From Actinoplanes lobatus (GTDB taxonomy: Bacteria; Actinomycetota; Actinomycetes; Mycobacteriales; Micromonosporaceae), in contig NZ_JACHNC010000001.1 of the NCBI RefSeq assembly GCF_014205215.1, positions 563,001 through 627,000 on the forward strand: DNA of 64,000 nucleotides. The letters are read 5' to 3'. The translations under genes and the position numbers were made by a program. This document shows, one piece after another, positions 1 through 8,113 of this stretch; position 1 is the stretch's first letter, and each line of letters opens with the position of its first letter. The notes beneath the pieces are model-generated. The model searched no databases and was not told the origin of the DNA. It saw only the letters and a list, made by a program, of their open reading frames with translations.

Positions 1-2057
1 GTGCTGCCCTTCCAACTGGTGGCCGACCACTTGCCGCCGCTGTAGCGCTCGACGGTCACGGCCGCCTTGGCAAGCTTCGGGTCAGCGGCGACCCGCAGGG
101 TCAGCTTCCCCTTGGCGCCGGATGCCGCGGTGAACACCGGGTCCTGCATGACCCGGACCGTGATCTCGCTCGAGGTCACGCCCTCCTGCGACTTCGTCTG
201 GAAGCGGTAACCCGTGGTGATCGTCCGGCTGAAGGAGTAGGCGCCGGTGCCGTCGGCCGTGGCCGAGGTGAGCTTCTTCAGCGGCTGCTTGGTGGCTGCC
301 ACCGGCGCGCCCCAGAGCTCGACGGTCTCACCCGCGCCGACCTTACCGGTGATCGTGACCGGGCCCGGGCCGTCGATCTTCGTCGACGACGCGCTGATGG
401 TCGGCTTCGCAGGCTGGTAACCGTCGTTGGCCTCGATGACGATCACGCCGCTGGTCACCGTACCGCCGGTGCCGGTGCCGGAAACGACGATGCTCTCGGC
501 CGGTTCCGCCTCGGTGTCGTCGTAGAGCTTGAGCTTGAGCGGCGGCACCGGCAGTTCCGTGCCGGCCAGGGTGCCCGCCGGGATGCTGACCGTCGTGGTG
601 CTCGGGGGTGTGAAGTCCGAGGCGCTGGCCGCTCGGTGCCCGTCAGCCGCGGCACCCGTGAAGGTGAGGGTCAGGTTGGCGCCCGTCTGCGAGATGCCGG
701 TGACCGTACCGACCACATCGACGGTGTCGCCCTCCTTGCCCTTACCACTGCGGATTTCCAGGTCGGGCGCCTTGTCATCGTTCTTGAGCGTCAGCGCGGC
801 CGGATCCGCCCCCGGCGACGTGAGCCAGGTCGCACCATCGTCACCCGCGTCCGGAGTCACCGTCAGGCCCACGGTCTCGTCGGGCTCGTTCACCCCGTCG
901 CCGTTGACCAGGACGGCGGCGTAACCGCTGGTCATCTCCGGCCCGATCGTCGCCGCCGTGCCGAGGTGGGCGAAGTCGTTGTCGCCGACCACCCCGGTAG
1001 CGGTGTCCACGGCCGTCGTCGCGGCGCCGTCCGGGGCGATGGTGAACGCGATCGGGTGGTCGCTGCCGTTGCTGAGCTTGATCGGCAGTAGGACCGCCGC
1101 CGTGTCACTACCCTCGTTCACCGCCAGGTTGTCGAAGGTGACCGTCGGCGCGGCATCGTCATCGGTGATGGTGATCTCGGTCGATCCGCCGACCACCGAG
1201 GCCGGGCTCTCGCCGGCAACCGGCGCGACGACGATCTCGAAGACCTCCCCGTCCGTGGCATCGACACGCGTGGCCGGGCCCTCGTCGATGGCGTCGCCGA
1301 TGATGTCGACCATGAAGGTTTGAGTGGTCGTGCCGGCCGGGAACGTCAGTGTCCCGTTCGCCCCGACGAAGTCCCTCCCCAGAACGGCGTCACCGATTCC
1401 GGGCGTGCCGGCGCCGCCGGACACGGTGCTCCAGTCGGCCTTGACCGTCTTGCCGGCCGTGCCGCTCAGCGTGGCAGTGAACGTCTGCTGCCGGGTGCCG
1501 GCATTCCCCTCGGTGACCGCGATCGGCGTGATGGCCACCGTCGGCGCGGTTTCGTCGTCGGTGATGGTGGCGGTGGCCTTGGTCGGCGTTCCCAAAGTTG
1601 CGTTCGTCGGCTCGGAGATCTCGACGGCGAAGTCCTCGGGATCCTCGAAGAGCGTGTCAGCCGCGGTCGCGACATCGATAGTCGTCGTTGTCGCGTTGGC
1701 GGCGATGATCGCCGTACCCGACAAGGGAGCGGTGAGGTCGGCGTTCGTGCCGCTCGGAGTGGCCGCGGCATGTCCGGCCGCCGGGGTCACGTCGACGACG
1801 TTCCACTTGACCGTGATCGGCACCGCAGAGGCGGCACTCGCCGTCACAACGAAGCTGGCGGTGCCGGCCTCTGTCAGCGTCCCGGACGGGGGTGCGATCG
1901 ACAGGGTCGGCAGGGCGTCGGCCGAGGCCGGCGCTGCCGCCACGAGGCTGGCGGCCGTCGCGACGGCGGCCAACAGGGCCCCTCGCAGGGATTTCGGGCC
2001 ACGCAGCGCGAACGGAACCGAGCCGCTCTTGGCCGCATGGGCTTGTCGGTAGCGCAT
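1..2057 (-). CDS. Secreted Calx-beta repeat protein, adhesin-like (C-terminus cut by window edge)
   Basis: An open frame runs from an ATG at 2057 to the left edge without a stop, giving at least 685 residues. An AAGGAG ribosome site sits 11 nt before the ATG. The N-terminus is a long Sec signal with a basic region, a hydrophobic core and a probable APASA cleavage site near residue 46. At least three Calx-beta-like modules follow; phrases such as FEDPEDFAVEIS, VTEGNAGTRQQTF, VNEGSD and ITDDDAAPTV are typical of this fold. The visible end looks like a bacterial Ig-like domain. Calx-beta modules bind calcium and are common in surface adhesins. A c-di-GMP riboswitch fills the leader, so synthesis probably follows the c-di-GMP level. 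The domain order is read directly; the adhesion role is inferred. Confidence 0.85.
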   Translation of the reverse strand, partial: MRYRQAHAAKSGSVPFALRGPKSLRGALLAAVATAASLVAAAPASADALPTLSIAPPSGTLTEAGTASFVVTASAASAVPITVKWNVVDVTPAAGHAAATPSGTNADLTAPLSGTAIIAANATTTTIDVATAADTLFEDPEDFAVEISEPTNATLGTPTKATATITDDETAPTVAITPIAVTEGNAGTRQQTFTATLSGTAGKTVKADWSTVSGGAGTPGIGDAVLGRDFVGANGTLTFPAGTTTQTFMVDIIGDAIDEGPATRVDATDGEVFEIVVAPVAGESPASVVGGSTEITITDDDAAPTVTFDNLAVNEGSDTAAVLLPIKLSNGSDHPIAFTIAPDGAATTAVDTATGVVGDNDFAHLGTAATIGPEMTSGYAAVLVNGDGVNEPDETVGLTVTPDAGDDGATWLTSPGADPAALTLKNDDKAPDLEIRSGKGKEGDTVDVVGTVTGISQTGANLTLTFTGAAADGHRAASASDFTPPSTTTVSIPAGTLAGTELPVPPLKLKLYDDTEAEPAESIVVSGTGTGGTVTSGVIVIEANDGYQPAKPTISASSTKIDGPGPVTITGKVGAGETVELWGAPVAATKQPLKKLTSATADGTGAYSFSRTITTGYRFQTKSQEGVTSSEITVRVMQDPVFTAASGAKGKLTLRVAADPKLAKAAVTVERYSGGKWSATSWKGS

Positions 2058-2074
2058 GTCTTTTCTTTCTCCTT

Positions 2075-2150
2075 CGGCGGCTGGGCTACCTCCGTCCTGG
2101 GAGGCCCCTGGCTTTGCGTCCCCGCCTCGCAGCGGGTTTGCCTGTTCGGG
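2075..2150 (-). ncRNA. c-di-GMP-I (GEMM-I) riboswitch
   Basis: Read on the minus strand, the leader has the hallmark pieces in order: CAGGCAAACC, a hairpin CCCGC-GCGGG, GGACGCAAAGCC, a second hairpin CCTCC-GGAGG, then GGTAGCCC. This is the GEMM-I consensus, including the paired P2 and P3 helices. I could not define the P1 pairing with certainty. The 3' end lies only a few bases before the AAGGAG of the Calx-beta gene, so control of translation initiation is the simplest reading. Further upstream, to 2317, I see no other gene. Confidence 0.88.
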
Positions 2151-2317
2151 TACCGGGGCACCGGAAAACCGGCCCTCAGCAGCGCAAGCACCGGGATACC
2201 AATCCCGTGTGGGGCGATGCCTTCCGTAATCTAACCGGCGTATCGACGCCTTACCGGCGGAACGGGCTATTAAGACGAATCGTCCTCAAGTAACTCACCG
2301 TCCGCCACGGACAGTGA

Positions 2318-2935
2318 TCAGAGCAGACCGTGCCGCATCGCGGTCGTGACAGCGGCCGTGCGATCGGCCACGTCGAGCTTGTTGAAGGCCCGGAGCAGAT
2401 GCGTCTTCACGGTGGCCTCACTGATGAACAGCCGCTTGCCGATCTCGGCGTTGGTGAGACCGGCCGCGACCAGGCGCAGCACCTCGGTCTCGCGCGCCGA
2501 CAGCGCCGGCGGCGCCGGGTTGCGCACCTGCCGGACCAGCGTGGACGCCACGCTCGGCGCCAGCACCGTCTCCCCGCGGGCGGCGGCCCGGACCGCATCG
2601 GCCAATTCCTTCGGGGAGGCGTCCTTCAGCAGGTAGCCTGCGGCGCCGGCCTCGATGGCGCGCAGAATGTCCCGGTCGGACTCGTAGGTGGTCAGCACCA
2701 TCACGCGGACGTCGCTGGTGGCGGCCAGGATCCGCTCGATCGCCTCGACCCCGTCGCCGCCCGGCATGCGCAGGTCCATCAGCACGATGTCCGGGCGTTC
2801 GGCCAGCGCGAGCGCCACCCCGTCGACACCGGACGAGGCCTCGCCGACGACGGTCAGGCCGGGTTCGGCGTCGAGCATGCCCCGCAGGCCCATCCGCACC
2901 ACGGGATGGTCGTCGACGAGGACGATGCGGATCAC
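2318..2935 (-). CDS. NarL/LuxR-family response regulator
   Basis: This 205-residue protein is a two-domain regulator. The receiver domain (about 1-120) has the acidic pair D8-D9, the phospho-acceptor D54 in LMDLRMPG, the Thr of LTTYE and the Lys of LLKDA. A LuxR-type helix-turn-helix (about 143-203) contains LSARETEVLRLVAAGLTNAE and the recognition helix region SEATVKTHL. Its ATG overlaps the stop of the preceding kinase gene by four bases (ATGA), so the two are translationally coupled partners. It is the last gene of a four-gene operon with an ABC exporter and probably regulates that exporter. The specific signal is not evident. Confidence 0.95.
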   Translation of the reverse strand: MIRIVLVDDHPVVRMGLRGMLDAEPGLTVVGEASSGVDGVALALAERPDIVLMDLRMPGGDGVEAIERILAATSDVRVMVLTTYESDRDILRAIEAGAAGYLLKDASPKELADAVRAAARGETVLAPSVASTLVRQVRNPAPPALSARETEVLRLVAAGLTNAEIGKRLFISEATVKTHLLRAFNKLDVADRTAAVTTAMRHGLL

Positions 2936-4062
2936 GCGGGGATCTCCAGTTCGACGGTGGTGCCGGTGTCGGCGTCGCTGCGGATGGTCAGGGTGCCGTC
3001 GATGTCGGCGGCTCGCGAGCGCATCCCGGAGAGGCCGAAGTTCCCGGAGATACCGGGGTCGAAGCCGCGGCCGTCGTCCCGGACCACCAGGCGCACCGAG
3101 TCCGTCGAGTACGCCAGCAGCACGGCGACCTCACGCGCCCCGGCATGCCGGCGGACGTTGGCCAGGGACTCCTGGGCGGCCCGCAGCAGCACCACTTCGG
3201 CCCGGGTCGGCAGGTCACGCTCGGTGCCGGTGATCCGGACGGTGGCGGGCACCCCGGCCTCTTCGGTGAAACGGGCGGCGCTACGGCGTACCGCCTCGGG
3301 CAGTGAAGCGGAAGCCAGCGCCGAGGGTGCGAGAGCCGCGACCATGGCCCGTGATTCGGCGAGATTCTCCCGTGCGGTACACACGGCGAGCGCGAGGCGC
3401 TCGTCCCTGAGGTCCGGGTCGACCGCCTGGAGCAGGGTGATGATGCTGGTGAAGCCCTGGGCGAGGGTGTCGTGGATCTCGCCTGCCAGGCGGGCCCGCT
3501 CGGCCGCCGCCCCGGCCTCGTGGGAGAGCCGGGCCACCTCGGCGCGGTTGGCCTCGAGTTCGGCGATGAGCTGGGCCCGCTGTTCGCTCTGCTCGGCCAT
3601 CCTGGTGATCCAGACGCCGATGCAGAGGCCGGCGGCCGTGGAGATGGCCGCGATCACCAGGTGGATCAGGATCCCGCCGGGGTCGGCGCGGAGTTCCAGC
3701 ACGACCGGGATCAGGTTGGCACAGAGGACCAGGACCACCGCCCGCCGCAGCGACACCAGCATGAAGAACAGCGGGATGATCATGAACATCAGCCAGGTGG
3801 TCACCGGCACGCCGGCCACGGCCACGGCGAAGAGCGGGAGGTACGCGACACTCACCAGCATCGACCGCTTGCCGTGGTGGTCGATCAGGATCAGCGGGCG
3901 GGCCGCGGCGAGGTAGAGCACCGCCATCGCGGCGATCGCGCCGACGGCGGCCGCCCGCTCGGTCACCGAATACCCGTCGGCCAGGAGGACCGCGGCCGCG
4001 ATGGCGGCCGCGACCACCAGGAAATACAGCTCCCAGAGCCGGATGGACGGCGGGGAGCTCAC
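2932..4062 (-). CDS. NarL-type sensor histidine kinase (HisKA_3)
   Basis: The product has 376 residues starting at a GTG whose last two bases open the TGA of the upstream permease gene (GTGA overlap). Residues 1-155 hold five or six membrane helices with almost no extracellular loops, the intramembrane-sensing layout found next to ABC exporters. A coiled segment leads to the HisKA_3 dimerisation helix with the phosphorylated H197 in AGEIHDTLAQGF. The C-terminal ATPase has the N-box region QESLANVRRHAGA and the G-box DDGRGFDPG. A longer reading starting upstream would run through the permease gene in another frame and is not real. It pairs with the regulator that overlaps its 3' end. Confidence 0.93.
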   Translation of the reverse strand: MSSPPSIRLWELYFLVVAAAIAAAVLLADGYSVTERAAAVGAIAAMAVLYLAAARPLILIDHHGKRSMLVSVAYLPLFAVAVAGVPVTTWLMFMIIPLFFMLVSLRRAVVLVLCANLIPVVLELRADPGGILIHLVIAAISTAAGLCIGVWITRMAEQSEQRAQLIAELEANRAEVARLSHEAGAAAERARLAGEIHDTLAQGFTSIITLLQAVDPDLRDERLALAVCTARENLAESRAMVAALAPSALASASLPEAVRRSAARFTEEAGVPATVRITGTERDLPTRAEVVLLRAAQESLANVRRHAGAREVAVLLAYSTDSVRLVVRDDGRGFDPGISGNFGLSGMRSRAADIDGTLTIRSDADTGTTVELEIPA

Positions 4063-4844
4063 TTCTCCCGGCTGCTCCACCGGAACGTCCACAAACACAG
4101 GACCAATCCGATCACACACCAGACTCCGAGCACCATGGCCACCATGCCCAGATCCCAGCTGCCGTTGATCTCCTGGGCCTCGGCCTCCGGCGGCAGGAAG
4201 ACGTAGCGGAAGCCCTGGGCCATCCAGCGGACCGGGAACAGCGACGCCACCTTCTCCAGCCAGTCCGGCAACTGGCTCATCGGGTGGATGAAGACGCCGG
4301 AGATGAACTGCAACGCCACCACCGGCACGTTCAGGATGGCGCCGGCGTTGCGGGCGTTCCTGACCAGGGCACTGACCGCGACGCCGAGCAGCGAGCAGGC
4401 GATCACCGAGAGCAGGAAGATCCAGGTGAAGGTCACCCAGTGATCGGCCGGCGGCAGCGGCATGTCGAAGACCAGGACACCCACCCCGATCAGCACGGCC
4501 GCCTCGGCGACGCTGAGCAGCGTGACGAGAAGGGCCTTTCCGATCAGGTACGCCCACGCCGGCATCGGTGTGCCGCGCAGCCGCTTGAGAGTGCCGTCCT
4601 CCCGGTCCAGTGCGAGGCCGGAGCCCATCGTCACGAACGCGGTGTTGAGCACGCCGTACGCGATCATGCTGGCCGTGAAGATCCGGCTGGCCGCCACTCC
4701 GGCCTCACTGGACTCGCTGCCGAAGATGGTGCCGAAGAGCAGCAGGAGCAGCGCCGGGAAGAAGAAGGTGAAGACCACCGCGGTCCGGTCCCGCAGGAAC
4801 TGGAGGATCTCGATGTGACCCCGGCTCAGGGCGACGGCGATCAT
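4059..4844 (-). CDS. ABC-2 type transporter permease
   Basis: This 261-residue protein has about six membrane helices and the ABC-2 family signature region near residues 170-230. It begins with a short cytoplasmic segment followed by a first helix rich in Phe and Leu (VVFTFFFPALLLLLFGTIFG). It is the membrane half of an exporter of the DrrB/YhgE-like group, which carry drugs, lipids or peptides out of the cell. The ATG overlaps the stop of its ATPase gene (ATGA), and its own stop overlaps the kinase start. The substrate cannot be told from sequence. Confidence 0.93.
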   Translation of the reverse strand: MIAVALSRGHIEILQFLRDRTAVVFTFFFPALLLLLFGTIFGSESSEAGVAASRIFTASMIAYGVLNTAFVTMGSGLALDREDGTLKRLRGTPMPAWAYLIGKALLVTLLSVAEAAVLIGVGVLVFDMPLPPADHWVTFTWIFLLSVIACSLLGVAVSALVRNARNAGAILNVPVVALQFISGVFIHPMSQLPDWLEKVASLFPVRWMAQGFRYVFLPPEAEAQEINGSWDLGMVAMVLGVWCVIGLVLCLWTFRWSSREK

Positions 4845-5677
4845 CGGGCGGCTCCGATCAGGCTCAGGTAGGTGTCTTCGAGGGTGGGCCGGGTGATGGT
4901 CAGCGTGCTCAGGTCGGCGCCGCTGGCGACCAGGTGGCGGATCAGGTCGCTCGGGTCGGCGACCTGCTCGGTACGGGCCGTGCCGTCCTCCCGCCAGCTG
5001 ACCCGGGCCTGGGCGGCGGCCCGCCCGCCGAGGGTGGCCGGGGTGCCCTCGGCGACGATCCGGCCGGCGGACATCACGGCGAGCCGGTCGGCGAGCGCCT
5101 CCGCCTCGTCGAGGTAGTGGGTGGTGAGCACGATGGTGGTGCCGTCACCGGCCAGGGTGCGGATCAGGTCCCAGAACTGGCGCCGCGCCTCCGGGTCGAA
5201 GCCGGTGGTGGGCTCGTCGAGGAAGAGCAGTTCGGGGCCGCCGACGATGCCGAGCGCCACGTCGACGCGCCGGCGCTGACCGCCGGAGAGCGTACGGATC
5301 CGGCTGTTCCGCTTGTCCTGGAGCCCGACCAGCTCGATCACCTCGCCGGGCTTGCGCGGGTCCGGGTAGAAGCCGGCCACGTGCCGGACCATCTCGTGCA
5401 CGGTGAGGTCGGCGGCGTCGTCGGCGTCCTGGAGGACGATCCCGATCCGGGACCGCCAGGCCGAGCCGGCCCGCCCCGGGTCCTCGCCGAGCACCCGCAC
5501 GTCACCGGCGGTACGGCGGCGGTGTCCTTCGAGGATCTCGACGGTGGTGGTCTTGCCCGCGCCGTTCGGGCCGAGCAGCGAGAAGATCTCGCCGCGGGCC
5601 ACGACCAGGTCGATTCCGGCGACCGCGTCCCGGTCGCCGTAGGTCTTGCGAAGTCCGGTTACCTCGATGGCTTCCAT
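4841..5677 (-). CDS. ABC transporter ATP-binding protein (DrrA/CcmA type)
   Basis: This 278-residue nucleotide-binding protein has Walker A GPNGAGKT (36-43), Q-loop near 84, signature LSGGQ (131-135), Walker B LLFLDEP (151-157) and the switch His in TTHYLDEAEALADR. The C-terminal 60 residues are the small domain typical of the DrrA group. It is the first gene of a four-gene operon (ATPase, permease, kinase, regulator) in which every junction is an overlap of about four bases. A perfect 18-bp palindrome lies 61 bp upstream of its start and may be the operator. Confidence 0.95.
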   Translation of the reverse strand: MEAIEVTGLRKTYGDRDAVAGIDLVVARGEIFSLLGPNGAGKTTTVEILEGHRRRTAGDVRVLGEDPGRAGSAWRSRIGIVLQDADDAADLTVHEMVRHVAGFYPDPRKPGEVIELVGLQDKRNSRIRTLSGGQRRRVDVALGIVGGPELLFLDEPTTGFDPEARRQFWDLIRTLAGDGTTIVLTTHYLDEAEALADRLAVMSAGRIVAEGTPATLGGRAAAQARVSWREDGTARTEQVADPSDLIRHLVASGADLSTLTITRPTLEDTYLSLIGAAR

Positions 5678-5737
5678 ACACGGAATCGTGCCGTCCGGGA
5701 TGGTCCGGGCGGGACGACCGCGCGGCGGTCACCGGTT

Positions 5738-5755
5738 GTCCACCGATCGGTGGAC
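5738..5755. promoter_or_regulatory. 18-bp perfect palindrome, candidate operator
   Basis: GTCCACCGATCGGTGGAC is perfectly self-complementary and is followed by a further half-site ACACCGATCA. It lies between the end of one ABC operon and the start of the next, 61 bp upstream of the ATPase gene at 5677. The core CACCGATCGGTG recurs at 12041-12056 upstream of another NarL-type two-component system. It could alternatively act as a hairpin ending the upstream operon, but there is no T-run and no loop. Confidence 0.5.
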
Positions 5756-5760
5756 ACCGA

Positions 5761-6516
5761 TCATTCCCAGCGGAACTTCCGGGCCGCCACGGCCGGCCAG
5801 AGCACCGCCCAGGCGACCAGGGCCAGCCAGATGCCGGCCGGCACCGAACCGCCGTGCATGAGCGTCTCGCGCAGCGCCTCGGCGTGTGCCGCGAGCGGCA
5901 GCAGGAACCAGCCGGCCGGGCCCAGGTCGGGGGCGCCGAACATGATGCCGCCGACGGAGAGCATCACCACGTAGATCAGGGTCGCCGCGCCGGTGGTGGT
6001 CTCCGGCTTGAGCACGCTGGCCAGCAGCAGGGCCAGGCCGCTGTACCCCGCGGCGGCCAGCACGGTGACCCCGAGCGCGGGGAGCAGGGCGCCGGCCTCC
6101 GGCCGCCAGCCGACGGCCAGGCCGACCAGGGCCAGCACCAGCACCTGCACCACGATCTGGACCAGCACGGCGGCGGTCTTGGCGAACAGCAGCCCGGGCC
6201 GGGTGAGCGGGGACGCGCCGAGCCTTTTCAGTACGCCGTAACTGCGCTCGTAGCCGGTGGTGATGGCCTGGCCGGTGAACGCCGTGGACATCACGGTGAG
6301 GGCCAGGACGCCGGGGACGACGTAGCCGAGCCGGTCCTCGGTGGGCAGGTTGGTGACGTCGAACAGGCCGGCGCCGAGCAGCACCAGCAGCGGGACGCCC
6401 ATGGCGAGCACCACGGCCTCGCCCCGGCGGGCGGTCAGCAGCAGCTCCATGCGGATCTGGGTGGCCAGGATGGTCCGCATCGGGGCACGCCCGGGCGCGG
6501 GGGCGAAAGTGCTCAC
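5761..6516 (-). CDS. ABC-2 type transporter permease
   Basis: This 251-residue membrane protein begins at a GTG that overlaps the TGA of its ATPase gene (GTGA). After about 25 cytoplasmic residues there are six helices with the ABC-2 layout. The stretch ITTGYERSYGVLKRLGASPL is the usual amphipathic coupling region between the second and third helices. It forms an exporter with the ATPase encoded just upstream. A much longer reading of this frame would run antiparallel to good coding sequence of the ATPase and is rejected. No substrate can be assigned. Confidence 0.92.
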   Translation of the reverse strand: MSTFAPAPGRAPMRTILATQIRMELLLTARRGEAVVLAMGVPLLVLLGAGLFDVTNLPTEDRLGYVVPGVLALTVMSTAFTGQAITTGYERSYGVLKRLGASPLTRPGLLFAKTAAVLVQIVVQVLVLALVGLAVGWRPEAGALLPALGVTVLAAAGYSGLALLLASVLKPETTTGAATLIYVVMLSVGGIMFGAPDLGPAGWFLLPLAAHAEALRETLMHGGSVPAGIWLALVAWAVLWPAVAARKFRWE

Positions 6517-7442
6517 TGGGCGGCTCCCACCGGGGTCTGCGTGGTCAGGGAGAGGTAGACGTCCTCGAGGGTGCGGCGCCGGGTGTTCACCGCGGTCACG
6601 TCGGCGCCCGCCGACGCGAACCAGGCCAGCACCTGGGCCAGGCCGGCGGTGTCGAGGGCGCCGGAGATCGTGTACTGCCCCGGGGAGGGCTCGGCGACGC
6701 TCCACCGGCCGCGCAGCCCGGCCAGGTCCAGCCCCGGCTCGGCGCGGACCTCCAGGACGTCGACGGCCGCGGCCGAGGTCAGTTCGGCCGGGGTGCCGGT
6801 GGCCGCGATCCGGCCGGACCGCATGATCACCACGTCGTCGGCGAGCCGCTCCGCCTCGTCCAGCAGGTGGGTGGTGAGCAGCACCGAGACGCCGTCGGCG
6901 CGCAGCTCCTCGATCAGCTGCCAGGTGGTGTGCCGGGCCTCGGTGTCCATGCCGGCCGTCGGCTCGTCGAGGAACACCAGCTCCGGACGGCCGACCAGGG
7001 CCACCGCGAGGCTGAGCCGCTGCTGCTCGCCGCCGGAGAGACGGCGGAACCGGGTGCGCTCGAAGCGGCGCAGGCCGAGCCGGTCCAGCAGCATGTCGGT
7101 GTCCAGCGGGCTGGCCGCGAACGAGGCGAACAGCCGCAGGATCTCGCCGGCCGTGGCCCACGGGTAGACACCGCCGGACTGGAGCATGATGCCCAGCCGC
7201 GGCATCAGCGCGTCGTGATCGCCGACCGGGTCCAGCCCGAGCACCCGGGCCCGCCCGTCGTCCGGCCGGCGGAAGCCCTCACAGACCTGGAGCAGGCTGG
7301 TCTTGCCGGCGCCGTTGTGCCCGAGCAGGGCCAGCACCCGCCCGCGCGGCAGGCACAGGGAAACCCCGTCGACGGCCGTCGTGTCGCCGTAGCGCACCAC
7401 GACGTCCGTCACCTCGACCGCGGCCGCGTCGCCACCAACCAT
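6513..7442 (-). CDS. ABC transporter ATP-binding protein
   Basis: This 309-residue ATPase has Walker A GHNGAGKT (41-48), signature LSGGE (135-139), Walker B LVFLDEP (155-161) and the switch region TTHLLDEAERLADD. The second residue of the Walker A core is His rather than the usual Pro, a tolerated variant. The gene starts a two-gene operon with the permease that overlaps it. It lies back-to-back with rnhA across about 150 bp. It belongs to the DrrA-like multidrug or lipid exporter group. Its paralogue lies immediately downstream (4841-5677), so the two exporters may have arisen by local duplication, but the sequences are clearly diverged. Confidence 0.94.
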   Translation of the reverse strand: MVGGDAAAVEVTDVVVRYGDTTAVDGVSLCLPRGRVLALLGHNGAGKTSLLQVCEGFRRPDDGRARVLGLDPVGDHDALMPRLGIMLQSGGVYPWATAGEILRLFASFAASPLDTDMLLDRLGLRRFERTRFRRLSGGEQQRLSLAVALVGRPELVFLDEPTAGMDTEARHTTWQLIEELRADGVSVLLTTHLLDEAERLADDVVIMRSGRIAATGTPAELTSAAAVDVLEVRAEPGLDLAGLRGRWSVAEPSPGQYTISGALDTAGLAQVLAWFASAGADVTAVNTRRRTLEDVYLSLTTQTPVGAAQ

Positions 7443-7580
7443 GAGTCCCGCCTATCCGGATTCGTCCGCCACGGCCACCATACGGTGAGCCGCTGAGGCC
7501 CCCGGCCCGCGGTGCACCCCGATGGTCTGCCCCACACTCCCCCATGGCGGCGGTGGAGACCTCCTACCCAGGTCGGGCCT

Positions 7581-7586
7581 TATCGT
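7581..7586 (+). promoter_or_regulatory. -10 box of rnhA (leaderless-type)
   Basis: TATCGT lies 8 nt before the ATG of rnhA and there is no purine-rich ribosome site. The arrangement fits a leaderless transcript. Confidence 0.45.
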
Positions 7587-7594
7587 CTCCGGGT

Positions 7595-8053
7595 ATGAGC
7601 GTCGTACAGATCTACACCGACGGGGCGTGTGCCCCCAATCCCGGACCGGGCGGCTGGGGCGCGGTGCTGCGCTGGGGCACGGCCGAGAAGGATCTGTGCG
7701 GCGGCGAGGCCGATTCGACCACGAACAACCGGATGGAGCTGATGGCCCCGATCCGCGCGCTGGAGGCCCTGAACCGGGCTCCGCTCACGGTGGAGATCTA
7801 CACCGACAGCGTCTACGTGCGCAACGGCATCACCCAGTACATGCACAACTGGAAGCGCAACGGCTGGCAGACCGCGGCCCGGCAGCCGGTGAAGAACGTC
7901 GACCTGTGGAAGCGGCTGGACGAGGCGGTGCGGCGGCACGAGGTGAGCTGGCACTGGGTGAAGGGGCACGCCGGCCACCCGGAGAACGAACGGGCCGACC
8001 GCCTCGCCGCCCGGGGGCTGCGCGAGGCGGTCGAGGCCGCGGGGAAGGGCTGA
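7595..8053 (+). CDS. rnhA: Ribonuclease HI
   Basis: The enzyme cleaves the RNA strand of RNA-DNA hybrids. At 152 residues it has the normal single-domain length. All catalytic residues are visible: D9 in [15 protein letters not shown]48 in [10 protein letters not shown]71 in YTDSVYV and D135 in NERAD, with the flexible-loop H125 in KGHAGHPEN. An in-frame ATG 51 nt upstream exists, but the start at 7595 gives the canonical N-terminus [10 protein letters not shown] and sits 8 nt after a TATCGT box. The gene stands alone and is closed by a strong shared stem-loop. Confidence 0.97.
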   Translation: MSVVQIYTDGACAPNPGPGGWGAVLRWGTAEKDLCGGEADSTTNNRMELMAPIRALEALNRAPLTVEIYTDSVYVRNGITQYMHNWKRNGWQTAARQPVKNVDLWKRLDEAVRRHEVSWHWVKGHAGHPENERADRLAARGLREAVEAAGKG

Positions 8054-8107
8054 GACCGGGGTCCCGGTCCGGGAGGGGCCGCCGTCCGGAACCCCGGCGG
8101 TCTCAGC
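8049..8107. terminator. Bidirectional terminator stem-loop
   Basis: The arms GCTGAGACC (8049-8057) and GGTCTCAGC (8099-8107) pair perfectly, with further GC-rich pairing inside (GGGGT with ACCCC). It separates the convergent rnhA and dioxygenase genes. It has no T-tract, as is usual in actinobacteria. Confidence 0.65.
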
Positions 8108-8113
8108 GGTGGA

